A DNA stretch of 64,000 nt from Microbacterium halimionae (GCF_011761265.1 NZ_JAAOZB010000001.1:124001-188000); one strand, 5' to 3'. Shown: positions 17,235 through 26,800, numbered from the stretch's first letter. Notes: generated by a model not told the origin, from the letters alone. Translations and numbers: made by a program.

Positions 17235-18032
17235 ATGAAGAGGGAAGTTTCGAGCCGCATTGTCCTGGCGATTACCGCACCCGCCGACCTCGTATTCACA
17301 ATCGCGGTGTCGGGCCATTCCGCGCCTGTAACCGAATCACTCGTTGCAACTCTCGACGGTCAGATGTTAGCGATCTCGGAGCTAGCCGACCTCCACGAAA
17401 CGCGCCTGCACCGCGTACTTTCGGGCGTCGGCGAACTCGTCGTAGAGTACAGCGCAACGCTCGACGGTGAGGGTACGGCTGCTGCCGCGAGTGATACCGA
17501 CCTTCTGACCTACGTACGGCCAAGCCGATACGCGGAGTCTGATGCGCTCGGCCCCACCGCCGCTGCCGAGTTCGCCGGAATTTCTGATCACCGTGAACTC
17601 CTCACAGCAGTCTCATCGTGGGTGGGCACGCGCCTCGCCTACGTGTCTGGCTCATCGCTTCCGACCGATGGAGCCGAGCGAACACTTCTCGCACGCAAAG
17701 GCGTCTGCCGCGACTACTCCCACCTGTCTGTTGCGCTCCTTCGCGCGCTCGGGGTTCCGGCACGACTCGTCGCGGTGTACGCACCCGGGCTCAGCCCCAT
17801 GGATTTTCACGCCGTCGCCGAGGCGTGGGTGGGCGGTCAGTGGTGCGTCGTCGATGCGACGACCCTCGCTCCCCGCTCAAGTCTCGTGCGCATTGCGACC
17901 GGCCGGGATGCCGCCGACACGGCGTTCCTGAACGTGATATCTGGTCGCGCCGATCTCGTCAGCGTGACGGTGAGCGCCGTCGCAGATTCACTACCGACTG
18001 ACGATCTGAGCCAGACCGTCAGTATTGCCTGA
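17235..18032 (+). CDS. Transglutaminase-like (cysteine protease fold) protein
   Basis: The 265-residue protein has a C-terminal transglutaminase-like domain with the triad visible: Cys in RKGVCRDYSHL (about 157), His in MDFHAVAEAWV (about 191) and Asp in CVVDATTLAPR (about 206). The N-terminal half is a beta-rich region typical of the same family. Members act as peptidases or crosslinking enzymes; substrate unknown. No signal peptide is seen. Its last 14 bases overlap the convergent aminotransferase gene. ATG 17235 follows closely after the small hypothetical gene. Confidence 0.85.
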   Translation: MKREVSSRIVLAITAPADLVFTIAVSGHSAPVTESLVATLDGQMLAISELADLHETRLHRVLSGVGELVVEYSATLDGEGTAAAASDTDLLTYVRPSRYAESDALGPTAAAEFAGISDHRELLTAVSSWVGTRLAYVSGSSLPTDGAERTLLARKGVCRDYSHLSVALLRALGVPARLVAVYAPGLSPMDFHAVAEAWVGGQWCVVDATTLAPRSSLVRIATGRDAADTAFLNVISGRADLVSVTVSAVADSLPTDDLSQTVSIA

Positions 18033-19182
18033 GCGCAGCACCCATACGTTCGATCGCTTCACGCAAGAGCGGACGCGGAAGCGCAAACACGAACCGAGTG
18101 TGCCCAATTGCCGCTTCACCACATGACGCGCCGTCAGTCATCGCGACATGAGCGTTCTCACGGAACCACTCTCCAAGATCGCCCGTGAGCCCGTAGTCGC
18201 GAAAATCAATCAAAGCGATGTAGGTACCCTCTGGGAGCGTCACCTTGGCCCGCGGGAGGTGCTCTGCGATGAGCTCCGCGAGGAGCCTGCGGTTGCCGTC
18301 GAGATAGTCAACGACGGTGTCGAGCCACTCGCTTCCAGCCGAATACGCCGCCGTATTGGCCAGCACGCCGAGCGTTGAAGTGCCGTGGCCCGCCCAGAAA
18401 CCGAGTTCTTCCCACACTGCGGCATCCGCGTCGTTCGACAGGATTACCTGAGCGCATTTGAGCCCCGCCAGATTCCACGCCTTCGAGGCCGATGCCGCCG
18501 TAATTGTGTGAGCCGCGGCATCCGCTGACACCGACGCGTACGGTACGTGGTGCGCACCGCGGTAGATCAGGGGCGCGTGAATTTCGTCCGAGAAGACGCG
18601 GCCACCCTTTTCATGGACGACAGCGGCTGTCGCAAGGAGTTCCTCGCGCGTGAAAACAGTACCGAGGGGGTTGTGGGGATTGCAGAGCACGAGCAGACCG
18701 GCTCCGTCATCGAACGCGCGCGCAATACCGTCGAGGTCCATGACCATGCGACCGTCCACGTTGATACTCGGCACTTCGATCACCTCTCGCCCGAGCATCG
18801 GGGGCACCAAAAGAAACGGCATGTACGCGGGAGTCGGGACGATCACGGCTGAGCCGGGCTTGGTGAAAGTCTTGATTGCAAGCTCGAACGCTGCGATCAC
18901 ATCGGGCACGTGGTGTACCCGATCAGAAGCAACTTGCCACCCGTATTTGCTCGCGTACCAAGAAGCAGTCGCCGCTGAGAGGTCACTCGCGAGCTTCGTC
19001 GGCAGGTAGCCGGTGACGCCGGTGTCAATTGCAGTCTTGAGGGCGGTTGCGATCGGTGGCGCCATCCCGAAATCCATCTCTGCGACGAACGCGCCGATCG
19101 AATCGGGGAACATCGTCCACTTCATGCTTCCGTTGGCTCGGAGTTGAGACTCGGTGATGGCGTCAAAATCTGGAGTGGACAT
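18019..19182 (-). CDS. MalY/PatB-type PLP aminotransferase (cystathionine beta-lyase-like)
   Basis: The 387-residue fold-type I enzyme of the MalY/PatB group opens with FVAEMDFGMAPPIATAL, then shows GYLPTK, VLCNPHNPLGTVFT (aspartate/asparagine side of PLP site), SDEIHAPLIY, and SASKAWNLAGLKCA with the PLP lysine. The group cleaves C-S bonds of cystathionine or cysteine-like substrates and may aminate. It converges with the transglutaminase-like gene (14-base overlap) and is divergent from a TetR gene at 19239, with only 56 bases between. Confidence 0.87.
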   Translation of the reverse strand: MSTPDFDAITESQLRANGSMKWTMFPDSIGAFVAEMDFGMAPPIATALKTAIDTGVTGYLPTKLASDLSAATASWYASKYGWQVASDRVHHVPDVIAAFELAIKTFTKPGSAVIVPTPAYMPFLLVPPMLGREVIEVPSINVDGRMVMDLDGIARAFDDGAGLLVLCNPHNPLGTVFTREELLATAAVVHEKGGRVFSDEIHAPLIYRGAHHVPYASVSADAAAHTITAASASKAWNLAGLKCAQVILSNDADAAVWEELGFWAGHGTSTLGVLANTAAYSAGSEWLDTVVDYLDGNRRLLAELIAEHLPRAKVTLPEGTYIALIDFRDYGLTGDLGEWFRENAHVAMTDGASCGEAAIGHTRFVFALPRPLLREAIERMGAALRQY

Positions 19183-19238
19183 GACTCAATTCTCGCGCAG
19201 GATGTGTGCGACGCGGGTCGCGGTACTCTCAGATCACC

Positions 19239-19868
19239 ATGGTCGAGAACATTCCCGCTTCCACGCCGAGGCGGCGTGGCCCTTACTCGAAGTCTGATGG
19301 GCGCCGCCGCGATATTCTCGCCGCAGCGACGCAGGTTTTCGGGGTGAATGGGTACCGCGCGGGTTCGCTGAAAGAAATTGCTGGGATCGTCGGCATGAAT
19401 CCGACCTCACTTCTCCATTACTTCCCCACAAAAGATGCACTCTTGCAGGCAGTGCTCGATGAGCGCGACAAAGTTTCCGACGCAGTCGCAAGCGCTGCAG
19501 CCGGCGATCCCACTGATCCGGCGGATGTTCCTCGGGCATTTTTGCGGATTGCACAAAACAATCAAGATGTGCCCGGAATCATCGGGCTCTACACACTGCT
19601 GGCAGCAGAATCAGCGACCCCCGGGCATCCGACGCGCGAGTACTTCGTTGCTCGCTATCAGCGCGTGAGAGAGCAGTTTCGAGGTGTGTTCGCACGAATG
19701 GAAGATGCCGATTTACTCGCTCCGGGAGTCACCGCTGAATACGCTGCGGCATCGACTCTGGGGCTCTGGGACGGAATACAGATGCAGTGGATGATCGACC
19801 CGGATTCGATTGACGTCGTGGCTCACCTTCGCCGGCACCTCAGCATGATCACGGTCGTGGAACTCTAA
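19239..19868 (+). CDS. TetR-family regulator next to a GH2 glycosidase
   Basis: The 209-residue protein has a TetR helix-turn-helix, RRRDILAAATQVFG, YRAGSLKEIAGIVGMNPTSL and LHYFPTKDALLQAVLDERD (about 22-72). Its C-terminal domain includes VPGIIGLYTLLAAES and GLWDGIQMQWM. It is clearly related along its length to the TetR protein at 62946 (YRAGSLREVAQRVGM, VPGVVELYCVLSAEA, DGLQVQWLL). ATG 19239 is used (MVENIPAS); the frame opens earlier at 19206. It ends convergently with a GH2 gene, overlapping by four bases, which suggests but does not prove that it controls it. Confidence 0.87.
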   Translation: MVENIPASTPRRRGPYSKSDGRRRDILAAATQVFGVNGYRAGSLKEIAGIVGMNPTSLLHYFPTKDALLQAVLDERDKVSDAVASAAAGDPTDPADVPRAFLRIAQNNQDVPGIIGLYTLLAAESATPGHPTREYFVARYQRVREQFRGVFARMEDADLLAPGVTAEYAAASTLGLWDGIQMQWMIDPDSIDVVAHLRRHLSMITVVEL

Positions 19869-22288
19869 CACTGCGCGTCGGTGCCGCTCACTTCGAGTTC
19901 AAGAACGACATCAGCGAATCCCTCCGCTGACACTGTGACAGCGGCCTGTCCGACATCGCGCGGTCTGACAATGGCCAGCGCGCGCCCATCGAACGTACGC
20001 CAGGTGCGCGCATCGAAACGCTCTGTCGTCGCAGGGTTGGCGCTGCTCATTCCCACAAGAGTCGCCGCGCCCGACACAGTGACCGAAACCTCGCGGTCGG
20101 AATCGGTGACGAGCAAGCCGCTGGCGTCTCGTAGTTCAATTGCCACATGCGACAGATCCGAATCATCGTTTCGCAGGAAGTTGCGATCGGCACGGGCGGT
20201 GAGCATTGCGGCACCAGCTGTCGCGAGTTTCGTACGACCCACCTCGATCCCGTTTCGGTATGCCAGCGCTGTCAAGACTCCGGGGCGATACACGCTGTCG
20301 ATGACAGCCATCATCGGCAGGGCCTCGCCAACTCGCGCACGACCAATCTCGGAGCCGTCGAGGAGGAGGGCTACTTCTTCAGCATCGGCGTACACCTCGA
20401 CAGTGACTGGCTTTCCTTCGTAGCCAGACCACGTCCATGACGACACCGAATCGCTCCAGGCCCACAGCGACGGGCTCACGATCTCCACACCGAAATACTC
20501 CGGGCGTCGCACCGCGATGAAGGGCTCAGCCCGGAGGCCGTAGACGATCTCCCGGTAGTACGAGGCTGGGCGGCGCCACCCCGTGATGTCAAGGTCTCCG
20601 GACCACGCCGTGAGGTAGGGAAATTCCCGCTCGAGCTGGCCGGAGGCATCCGCATCATCGGCGTACATCCGCGACCCGATGCCGACTTCGCCCAAATAGT
20701 CCCACCCGGTCCACGAGAAGTCACCGATCACGTTCTTGTTCTCGAGGATCATCGGCCACAACCGCCCGATCTGCGACGGAAATGATTCGGAGCCGACGAT
20801 CACGCGATGTGGGAACGCCTCGGCGTCGCCGCTGTAACGCGACTCGGCGTAGTTGAGACCCAACACATCGAGAACCGAGGAGGACTCTTCGATACGAGCC
20901 GTCGCCGAGCTGCTCTCGCTGATGGTGCTAAAAACGTTGCCGTCGGCCATCGCCGCGTTTACCCCGCCGAGCTGCTCAACTATCTCTGGCACCTCGTCAA
21001 TGATTGCCAGCAGTGCATTGACACCGTTCGTAACAGGTCGGGTCGGGTCAAGCGCGCGAACATGCTCGGCCAGTCGGCGAGCCCAGCGGGCACCATGCGG
21101 CGTGCCGACCTCGGCGATCTCGTTCCCGATCGAGTACATGATCACGCTCGGGTGATTGCGATCCTTCGCAACCATCGATTCGAGGTCATCGGCCCACCAC
21201 TGCGGAAACTCCGCGGCATAGTCATACGGCGTCTTGAACTTCGTCCACATGTCGAATGCTTCATCGAGCACCAGCATCCCCACACGGTCACACGCGTCGA
21301 GCATCGCCACCGACACTGGGTTGTGGGCGGCACGAATCGCATTGAATCCCGCTGCTTTCAAAAGTTCGACGCGGCGCTCTTCTGCGCGCCCAATCGCCGC
21401 CGCGCCCAACGCGCCGTTGTCGTGATGCACACACGCTCCACGCAGCAGAATTTTCTCGCCGTTGATCCGCATCCCTTTTCGCGGATCAACCGTGACAGTG
21501 CGGATGCCGAAGCTACTGCGCACCCCGCTTTCGCGCCCTTCGAGCGACACCTCGGCGGCGTACAGAGCGGGGTGGTCCGGTGACCACAACTCGGGGCTCG
21601 CCACATAGAACCGTTGCCGGACGACCGATTGCTCACCAGGCGCAAGCGTCACGGGTGTGACATCATGTTCGATCGCAACTTCCCCAGCGTTGAAGATCTC
21701 CGTGCGCACGCGCACTGTCTGAGTCGTCATGCCGGCGTTCGCCACCTCGGTGGCAGCGTCGACCACTGCCTGGTCTTCTTCAAGGCGCACTGTCGTGATG
21801 CTGATGCCATCGGGAACGACATGCACCGGCTCATCGACGTGCAGCACGACTGGGCGATGCAGACCCGCCCCCGAATACCAGCGCGAGTCTTCACCGGCGC
21901 GCACCTCGACACGGAGGCTGTTCCTCTTGCCGAAGGCGAGGAACGGCGTGAGGTCTACGAAGAATCGCGCGTAGCCATCCGCCCGATTTCCCGCAAATTC
22001 TTCGTTTACGAAGATTTGCGCGCGACGAAAAGCGCCCTGAAGCTCAAGTCGCACAAGGTGATCTGCCCACTCGAGAGGCACCTCAAACTCTTTGAGATAG
22101 GTGTACGCACCGCGTGGATAGTACGCACCAGCGCCGCGACCTGGGGCATCCGCTCGACGCTCTTCATCGCGCAGAGCGTCATGCGGCAAACGAACAGCGC
22201 TCATAGCTGCGTCGCCGTCGAAGGCACCAGCGAAAGGTCCAACAGGTTGGCGATAGGCCCAGTCGTCATTGAAGGGAAAAACGGTCAT
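19865..22288 (-). CDS. Glycoside hydrolase family 2 (beta-galactosidase/beta-glucuronidase type)
   Basis: The 807-residue protein has the GH2 order: sugar-binding sandwich (about 1-180), immunoglobulin-like domain, TIM barrel from about residue 290, and C-terminal sandwiches. Seen: MRINGEKILLRGACVHHDN, AIRAAHNPVSVAMLDACDRVGMLVLDEAFDMW (in parts), the acid/base glutamate in YSIGNEIAEVG (about 388) and the nucleophile in VGSESFPSQ (about 500). It hydrolyses terminal beta-linked sugars; galactose or glucuronate cannot be told apart by eye. No signal peptide, so cytoplasmic. ATG 22288 follows GGAGCCACACTTC. Length is short of LacZ (about 1000) and fits the shorter GH2 group. Confidence 0.87.
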   Translation of the reverse strand: MTVFPFNDDWAYRQPVGPFAGAFDGDAAMSAVRLPHDALRDEERRADAPGRGAGAYYPRGAYTYLKEFEVPLEWADHLVRLELQGAFRRAQIFVNEEFAGNRADGYARFFVDLTPFLAFGKRNSLRVEVRAGEDSRWYSGAGLHRPVVLHVDEPVHVVPDGISITTVRLEEDQAVVDAATEVANAGMTTQTVRVRTEIFNAGEVAIEHDVTPVTLAPGEQSVVRQRFYVASPELWSPDHPALYAAEVSLEGRESGVRSSFGIRTVTVDPRKGMRINGEKILLRGACVHHDNGALGAAAIGRAEERRVELLKAAGFNAIRAAHNPVSVAMLDACDRVGMLVLDEAFDMWTKFKTPYDYAAEFPQWWADDLESMVAKDRNHPSVIMYSIGNEIAEVGTPHGARWARRLAEHVRALDPTRPVTNGVNALLAIIDEVPEIVEQLGGVNAAMADGNVFSTISESSSATARIEESSSVLDVLGLNYAESRYSGDAEAFPHRVIVGSESFPSQIGRLWPMILENKNVIGDFSWTGWDYLGEVGIGSRMYADDADASGQLEREFPYLTAWSGDLDITGWRRPASYYREIVYGLRAEPFIAVRRPEYFGVEIVSPSLWAWSDSVSSWTWSGYEGKPVTVEVYADAEEVALLLDGSEIGRARVGEALPMMAVIDSVYRPGVLTALAYRNGIEVGRTKLATAGAAMLTARADRNFLRNDDSDLSHVAIELRDASGLLVTDSDREVSVTVSGAATLVGMSSANPATTERFDARTWRTFDGRALAIVRPRDVGQAAVTVSAEGFADVVLELEVSGTDAQC

Positions 22289-22386
22289 GAAGTGTGGCTC
22301 CGGGAGCTACTCGAGAAACAGCAGGTCTCATGACACGATACGCGAAAATCAAACGCGCATTCTATTTTGCCAGGAATGACTGCCAG

Positions 22387-22475
22387 TTAGCTCAGCCTCT
22401 CGAGCACGATCGCCATCCCCCGCCCACCGCCCACGTTGAGCTGGCGCTCGACGTCGATGCCCAATTCCCGCGCCG
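22387..22475 (-). pseudogene. Remnant of a thiolase (acetyl-CoA acetyltransferase) C-terminus
   Basis: On the minus strand an open stretch of 28 codons reads AARELGIDVERQLNV then GGGRGMAIVLERLS and a TAA stop, preceded by an in-frame TGA. RELGID resembles the stretch before the catalytic-histidine region of thiolases and GGGRGMAIVLE their very C-terminus, so the fragment seems to be a tail with the intervening GHP-containing part deleted. No other part of a thiolase gene is found upstream. Recognition is by eye only. Confidence 0.55.
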
Positions 22476-22568
22476 CTCATCGCTCTCGGTTTTCGCTACT
22501 GGGAGTCGGCATACAAACCGAAGGGCCTTGTGCGCTAGGGCAGCCCATGCTCCGCGGCCTGCAGGGGC

Positions 22569-23153
22569 TCAGGGGGTCGTGACGACGATGACGGTCATGC
22601 CCATTCCAGCTGGCGTCGGCATCCCACTCATCTTCAAGCAAATCGAAGACGGCGCTTTTATTTCGCATGTCCGAAAGATGCCATGCCCCCGTCCCACTTC
22701 GGCGAAGCGCTTCGGTGTCCACAGTCGCTGAAACCGCTGCACCCCCAGGTGCCCGAGCTTCGCTCGCAGCGGCCCCCTCGCGCGCCAACAATGGCTCCCC
22801 GCGCTAGTTGTTGCTTGGGGTTCAGGGCTGGCAGGCGATCCCATCAACTTCGCGATCACGATCGTCAATGCCTGACCCGACGACGCGGGATTTGCCGAAG
22901 AAGTAAGCGAGACCATTGCCACTTCCACCGACCAGTCCACGTCGCTCGCGATGGGAACACAACCCTCCGCGCAGTTGGGTTTGGAGTCGAGGGCTGCGTC
23001 GCACGCGCGGTTGGCGCCGCGACAATCGCGGAAGAGTTTGACAAGGTTGCAGCGCTCACGCGCGACATGTTCAGTCCACGCGGCGCCGTCCCACCACCGC
23101 TGCTGATCGATGTTACCCAGATCGGAAAACCATCCCGCAGCCTGCTGCACCAT
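22569..23153 (-). pseudogene. DUF2510-containing frame, probably degenerate
   Basis: The frame from ATG 23153 begins with a DUF2510-like module: GWFSDLGNIDQQ followed by RWWDGAAWTEHVA, matching the GWYPDP...RWWDG..WTEH pattern of actinobacterial membrane or secreted proteins. After it the sequence loses any recognisable pattern except VSLTSSANPASSGQALTIV, which resembles an Ig-like repeat. There is no transmembrane segment where DUF2510 proteins usually have one, and the C-terminus lies in non-protein-like DNA. I read it as a fragment of a gene that once was longer; a real 194-residue protein is possible. Confidence 0.35.
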
Positions 23154-23315
23154 TGCGACGTACCCCCAAGATACGTAAACGCTCACCGCATCCGTGCAGA
23201 AACTGTCGCTCGCACTGGTCCGCTAGCGTTCGTCAAACTCGATAGAAGAGGATGCCGCAAGGAAAACGCTGGTATTCGACTCACTAATTGAGAACTTCGA
23301 CCAGGGATTTTACTG

Positions 23316-23405
23316 CGGAGACGGAGGGATTTGAACCCTCGGACCCCTTAAAGGGGTCTCCACCTTAGCAGGGTGGTGCACTCGGCCGGACTATGCGACG
23401 TCTCC
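23316..23405 (-). tRNA. tRNA-Ser (anticodon GCT)
   Basis: The 90-base minus-strand gene has a GGAGACG acceptor stem paired with CGTCTCC, a CCACC/GGTGG anticodon stem with loop CTGCTAA (anticodon GCT), the long variable arm of a class II tRNA (CCCCTTTAAGGGG) and a GGTTCAAATCC T-loop. The CCA end is not encoded. It reads AGC/AGT serine codons. Its 3' end faces the decayed stretch 22289-23315. Confidence 0.96.
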
Positions 23406-23494
23406 AGGCATCCGACGTTGAAGCGACGAACGCGCAGACTCAATGCTAACTGATGACGACCACCAATATCGACCGACACCTGTGAGCAGTCTCG

Positions 23495-24781
23495 CTAACG
23501 CACGTTTCCGTTCGAGCAAGTCTCTTCTGCGGCTGTCTGGCCCGCGATCGACGATGGCAGTGCCACCGAAGTCTCCGCCGGCGCCGGTGTTTCTGAGGCA
23601 TCCGTTGCCGGGTCGCTCGCGTCATCGCTCGGAGTCTCATCCGTCGCACCGTCAGTCGGGTCGACAACGACGACACCGTCGCCCTGGCTCACTTCACCAG
23701 TGAGCTCGATCGCCTCGTTTGCATCGAGTGCGGCCCACAGCGCGTCGGCAGCATCGTGGTTCGGTACAACGCGGTTGCTGTTGTCCGGATCAGTGCCCGT
23801 TGGGTACTGCACGAAGACGATGTCTTCGAACGGCACGTTCTTTACCGCGAGGGCAATCTGAACAAGGGTAAGCGGGTTCGTCAGGCTCTCGCTGGGGGTG
23901 ACGTTGTTGACGGCTGTCGTCGCGAGCTTGAACAGCGTCGTTGGATCAGACAGCACGTCTTCGCTCACAAGCTTTCGAGCGAGACGCGACATGTACTGCT
24001 GCTGGTTCGAGATACGGCCGAGGTCCCCACCGTCACCAACGCCGTGCCGGGTGCGCAAGAACTGCAATGCTTCGAGGCCCTGCAAGGTCACGTTGCCCGC
24101 CGGTAGATCGAGCCCGGTGTAACGGTCTTGGATGCCGTTGGCGACACAGACTTCGACACCGCCGATGGCGTCAGTGATGTTGATCACTCCGCCGAACGTC
24201 ACTTTGGCCGCGAACTGAATATCTTGGCCGCTCAGTTCGGAAATCGTGCTCACGACGCACGAAAGACCACCGTACGAGTACGCAGAGTTGATCTGCTGCT
24301 TACTCATCGCCGACCACGTATATCCGGTCTCGGGATTGGTGCACGACGGAATCGGCACCATCAAGTCACGCGGAAAAGAAATGACCGTCACCCGACGTGG
24401 CTCGTCCGAAATATGCACGAGCAGATTCACGTCGTTGAGTTCAGCCGAGGAATCGGGTCCGTCGCAACGCTCGCCGAAGAGGTAGGCGAACTCTTCTTCG
24501 CACGCATCGGTGCCTGCAACGAAAAGATTCACGCCACCTTCGATCGCGCCGATGTCGGGGGGAACTGCATCCTGACCCTCGATCTCGACAGCACTAGCCG
24601 TGAAGCTTTGGGTCAAGTCATACGCTGTGTAAGCCGCCACGCCGAGTCCTGCGACGAGAACGGCTGCCATAGCCACGGCGATCACGATGAAGAACTGCGA
24701 AACAGGATGCGGTGACTTCAGCTTGCCGTGGCGCGCCACGGTGCTGCGGTCACCAGCGCTCGTCGGAGACTTCGGGCTCAC
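23495..24781 (-). CDS. LytR-CpsA-Psr (LCP) family cell-wall glycopolymer transferase
   Basis: The 428-residue membrane protein has a short cytoplasmic N-terminus, one TM helix at about 27-50 and an extracellular LCP domain. Seen: NLFVAGTDACEEE, DSSAELNDVNLLVHISDEPRRVTVISFPRDLMVPIP (in parts, with the conserved Asp and Arg), INSAYSYGG, INITDAIGGVEVCV, and LEALQFLRTRHGVGDGGDLGRISNQQQYM with the conserved Arg pair. LCP enzymes move lipid-linked polymers onto peptidoglycan. The C-terminal 60 residues are a low-complexity Asp/Thr/Pro tail. GTG start at 24781 with AGAGGAC upstream. It lies between two tRNA-Ser genes on the same strand. Confidence 0.9.
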   Translation of the reverse strand: MSPKSPTSAGDRSTVARHGKLKSPHPVSQFFIVIAVAMAAVLVAGLGVAAYTAYDLTQSFTASAVEIEGQDAVPPDIGAIEGGVNLFVAGTDACEEEFAYLFGERCDGPDSSAELNDVNLLVHISDEPRRVTVISFPRDLMVPIPSCTNPETGYTWSAMSKQQINSAYSYGGLSCVVSTISELSGQDIQFAAKVTFGGVINITDAIGGVEVCVANGIQDRYTGLDLPAGNVTLQGLEALQFLRTRHGVGDGGDLGRISNQQQYMSRLARKLVSEDVLSDPTTLFKLATTAVNNVTPSESLTNPLTLVQIALAVKNVPFEDIVFVQYPTGTDPDNSNRVVPNHDAADALWAALDANEAIELTGEVSQGDGVVVVDPTDGATDETPSDDASDPATDASETPAPAETSVALPSSIAGQTAAEETCSNGNVR

Positions 24782-24834
24782 CGGCGGGTCCTCTCACATC
24801 GTGCATCGGGCTCACTTCTCCCTCGCACGGAAAG

Positions 24835-24919
24835 CGGAGGGTGTGGGATTCGAACCCACGGGACATTGCTGCCCACTGGTTTTCAAGACCAGGTCCATCG
24901 GCCGCTCGGACAACCCTCC
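24835..24919 (-). tRNA. tRNA-Ser (anticodon TGA)
   Basis: The 85-base minus-strand gene has a GGAGGGT acceptor stem, GTCCGAGCGG D-arm, CTGGT/ACCAG anticodon stem with loop CTTGAAA (anticodon TGA), a long variable arm and GGTTCGAATCC T-loop. No CCA is encoded. It reads UCA and other UCN serine codons. The LCP gene starts 54 bases downstream. Confidence 0.96.
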
Positions 24920-25036
24920 CGATGACACCGCTAGGCGGTATCTATCGAACAGTCGTCTAGTCTAGCCGACAGCACTGCCCCTTATTGTCCCCATGCTGGC
25001 TGTGGAGCGCCTGAACGGCGCTCGCAATACGTTCCG

Positions 25037-25930
25037 TCATGCCGCAAAGATGCCGACGGATGCCGAACAACGCGCCACTTCGTCGTCACTGAGATCGAGG
25101 CCAGCGGCCGCCGCGGAGTCCACAATCGACGTCGCACGGCGCGCGCCGGGGATCGGGATGACGTGCTCACCGAGTGCGAGTTCCCATGCCAGCACGACTC
25201 GCTGTGCGCTCACACCGTGGTCAGTGGCGACATCCTGGAAAACGCCGAAACGCTCCCCCACGCGTTGTGCACCACCGCCGGTGCCACCCAGCGGGCTCCA
25301 GGGCAAGAACGCAATCCCGTGCTTTTCACAGAACCTCAATTCGTCGATGCTGCCGGGATGACTCGGCGAAAACTGGTTCTGCACACTCGCCAGGTTTCCC
25401 TCTCCCAGCACTTGCTGTGCGATCTCGATCTCTTCCACACTCGCGTTGGAAATTCCCACAGCGCGAACGAGCCCCTCGTCGAGCAAGGTTTTGAGGTTCG
25501 ACATCACATCGCCGTACACCATCCAGCGGTCTGGCCGGTGGTACTGATACAGATCGATCGCGTCGACGTTCAGGTTTCGGAGCGACTTCTCGACGGCGCT
25601 TCGAAGGTACTCCAACGAACCGTTGCGCCCCCACACCTCACCCTCGCTGCGGGTGATGCCACCCTTCGTGGCGACAGTGATCGCCGAAGCGTCACCAGAC
25701 CAGGAGCGCAAGGCATCCGCGACGATAAGTTCGTTGTGGCCCATCTGGTCCCAGCTGGGTGCGTAGCAGTCCGCCGTGTCGATGAACGTCACTCCGGCAT
25801 CGAGCGCCGCGTACACTGTCGCAACAGCGTCGTCGTGCGCCGGGATCTTTTTGTCATTGTTCATCGAGACCGGCATCGCGCCGAGTCCGATCGCCGAAAC
25901 CTCACGGCCGGCAAGTGTACGAAACTTCAT
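25037..25930 (-). CDS. Aldo/keto reductase
   Basis: The 297-residue protein is an AKR barrel: EVSAIGLGAMPVS at the start, FIDTADCYAPSWDQMGHNE (catalytic Asp and Tyr), ITVATKGG (Lys), YQYHRPD (His), RAVGISNASVEEIE, and the NADPH-binding end VIPIPGARRATSIVD. It reduces carbonyls with NADPH; substrate unknown. It follows the HAD gene by 48 bases on the same strand and is likely the third gene of the serS transcription unit. Confidence 0.88.
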   Translation of the reverse strand: MKFRTLAGREVSAIGLGAMPVSMNNDKKIPAHDDAVATVYAALDAGVTFIDTADCYAPSWDQMGHNELIVADALRSWSGDASAITVATKGGITRSEGEVWGRNGSLEYLRSAVEKSLRNLNVDAIDLYQYHRPDRWMVYGDVMSNLKTLLDEGLVRAVGISNASVEEIEIAQQVLGEGNLASVQNQFSPSHPGSIDELRFCEKHGIAFLPWSPLGGTGGGAQRVGERFGVFQDVATDHGVSAQRVVLAWELALGEHVIPIPGARRATSIVDSAAAAGLDLSDDEVARCSASVGIFAA

Positions 25931-25978
25931 TGTCGTCTCCTTCGCTCGGCTCGAAGCGAGCCTCTGATTCGTGAGGTT

Positions 25979-26800
25979 CTAAAGCGCCCGCAGCACTGCC
26001 GCGACACCGCCATCGACCACTGAGGTCGTAACTTCGCCCGCCGCGTCGCGAACCTCTTGCGGACCCTGCGCCATAGCAACGGCACGGCCGCCGTGAGCCA
26101 ACGCCCATGCGAACATGCCGAGGTCGTTGCGCCCATCGCCGATCACCAGGACGCGAGCGCCCGCAACGCCGCGCCACGTGCGCACCATTTCAAGCGCGGT
26201 TGATTTGTCGACACCCTGCGGCGCGATGTCGAGCCACGCCGTCCACCCCACGGCATAGGAGACGTGGTTGAGGCCGATACGTTCGATGAGTTCGATGAAG
26301 TCACGGTCGGTGTGCGTCGGCGAGACGACCACGACACGGCTGACAGGATGCGTGCCGAGCTGCTCGAACGGCACACGGTTGGCGCGCTCGAGGCTCCAGT
26401 CGTCAAGGTAATCCGTGTAGAGCCGTCGCCCATCGGGCAGCTCCACGAGATAGTGAGCTTCAGGTAGGTGCGTGCGAAGAAGATTCAGAACCGGAGTCGC
26501 GTCAAACGACTCGGTATGAAATCGCTCGTACGTGTCGATTGTGTCACCAGCACGCTTCATGATCGCAGCGCCGTTGGAACACACGACGTACTCGGGAAGA
26601 ATCTGCAGCATCGAAAGGATGCTGTGCGTCCCCTCCCAGCTGCGCCCAGTGGCAAGCATCACTTCGTGACCTGCCGCGTGCGCTGCACCAACGGCTGCAA
26701 CAACGTCGGGGCTCGGAGACTCGTCTTCGAGAATGACGGTGCCGTCAATATCAAGCGCGATCAACAGGGGCGCTGCGGCACGTGCTGTGGCACCGGTCAC
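25979..26800 (-). CDS. HAD-family phosphatase (Cof-type, class IIB)
   Basis: The 273-residue protein opens with [11 protein letters not shown] (nucleophile Asp in DxDGT), has LATGRSWEG (motif II Ser/Thr region) and ends with [14 protein letters not shown] (motif IV acidic residues), with the large cap domain between that marks Cof-type sugar-phosphate or cofactor phosphatases. Its ATG overlaps the stop of serS by four bases, so it is translationally coupled to it. The substrate is unknown. Confidence 0.87.
   Translation of the reverse strand: MTGATARAAAPLLIALDIDGTVILEDESPSPDVVAAVGAAHAAGHEVMLATGRSWEGTHSILSMLQILPEYVVCSNGAAIMKRAGDTIDTYERFHTESFDATPVLNLLRTHLPEAHYLVELPDGRRLYTDYLDDWSLERANRVPFEQLGTHPVSRVVVVSPTHTDRDFIELIERIGLNHVSYAVGWTAWLDIAPQGVDKSTALEMVRTWRGVAGARVLVIGDGRNDLGMFAWALAHGGRAVAMAQGPQEVRDAAGEVTTSVVDGGVAAVLRAL

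Larger units (their letters stand above)
22289..23315. other. Decayed stretch of about 1 kb with gene remnants
   Basis: Between the GH2 gene and tRNA-Ser(GCT) no intact, convincing gene is found. It holds the thiolase tail at 22387-22475 and a doubtful DUF2510-containing frame at 22569-23153. The remainder is open in several frames but the predicted proteins are rich in Arg, Ser and Pro and lack any pattern. No transposase or integrase remnant was seen. Confidence 0.55.

Noticed and set aside
22683-23291. Open frame of 202 codons on the + strand in the decayed stretch
   Set aside because: No domain and shadow-like composition; the DUF2510-like pattern is on the other strand.
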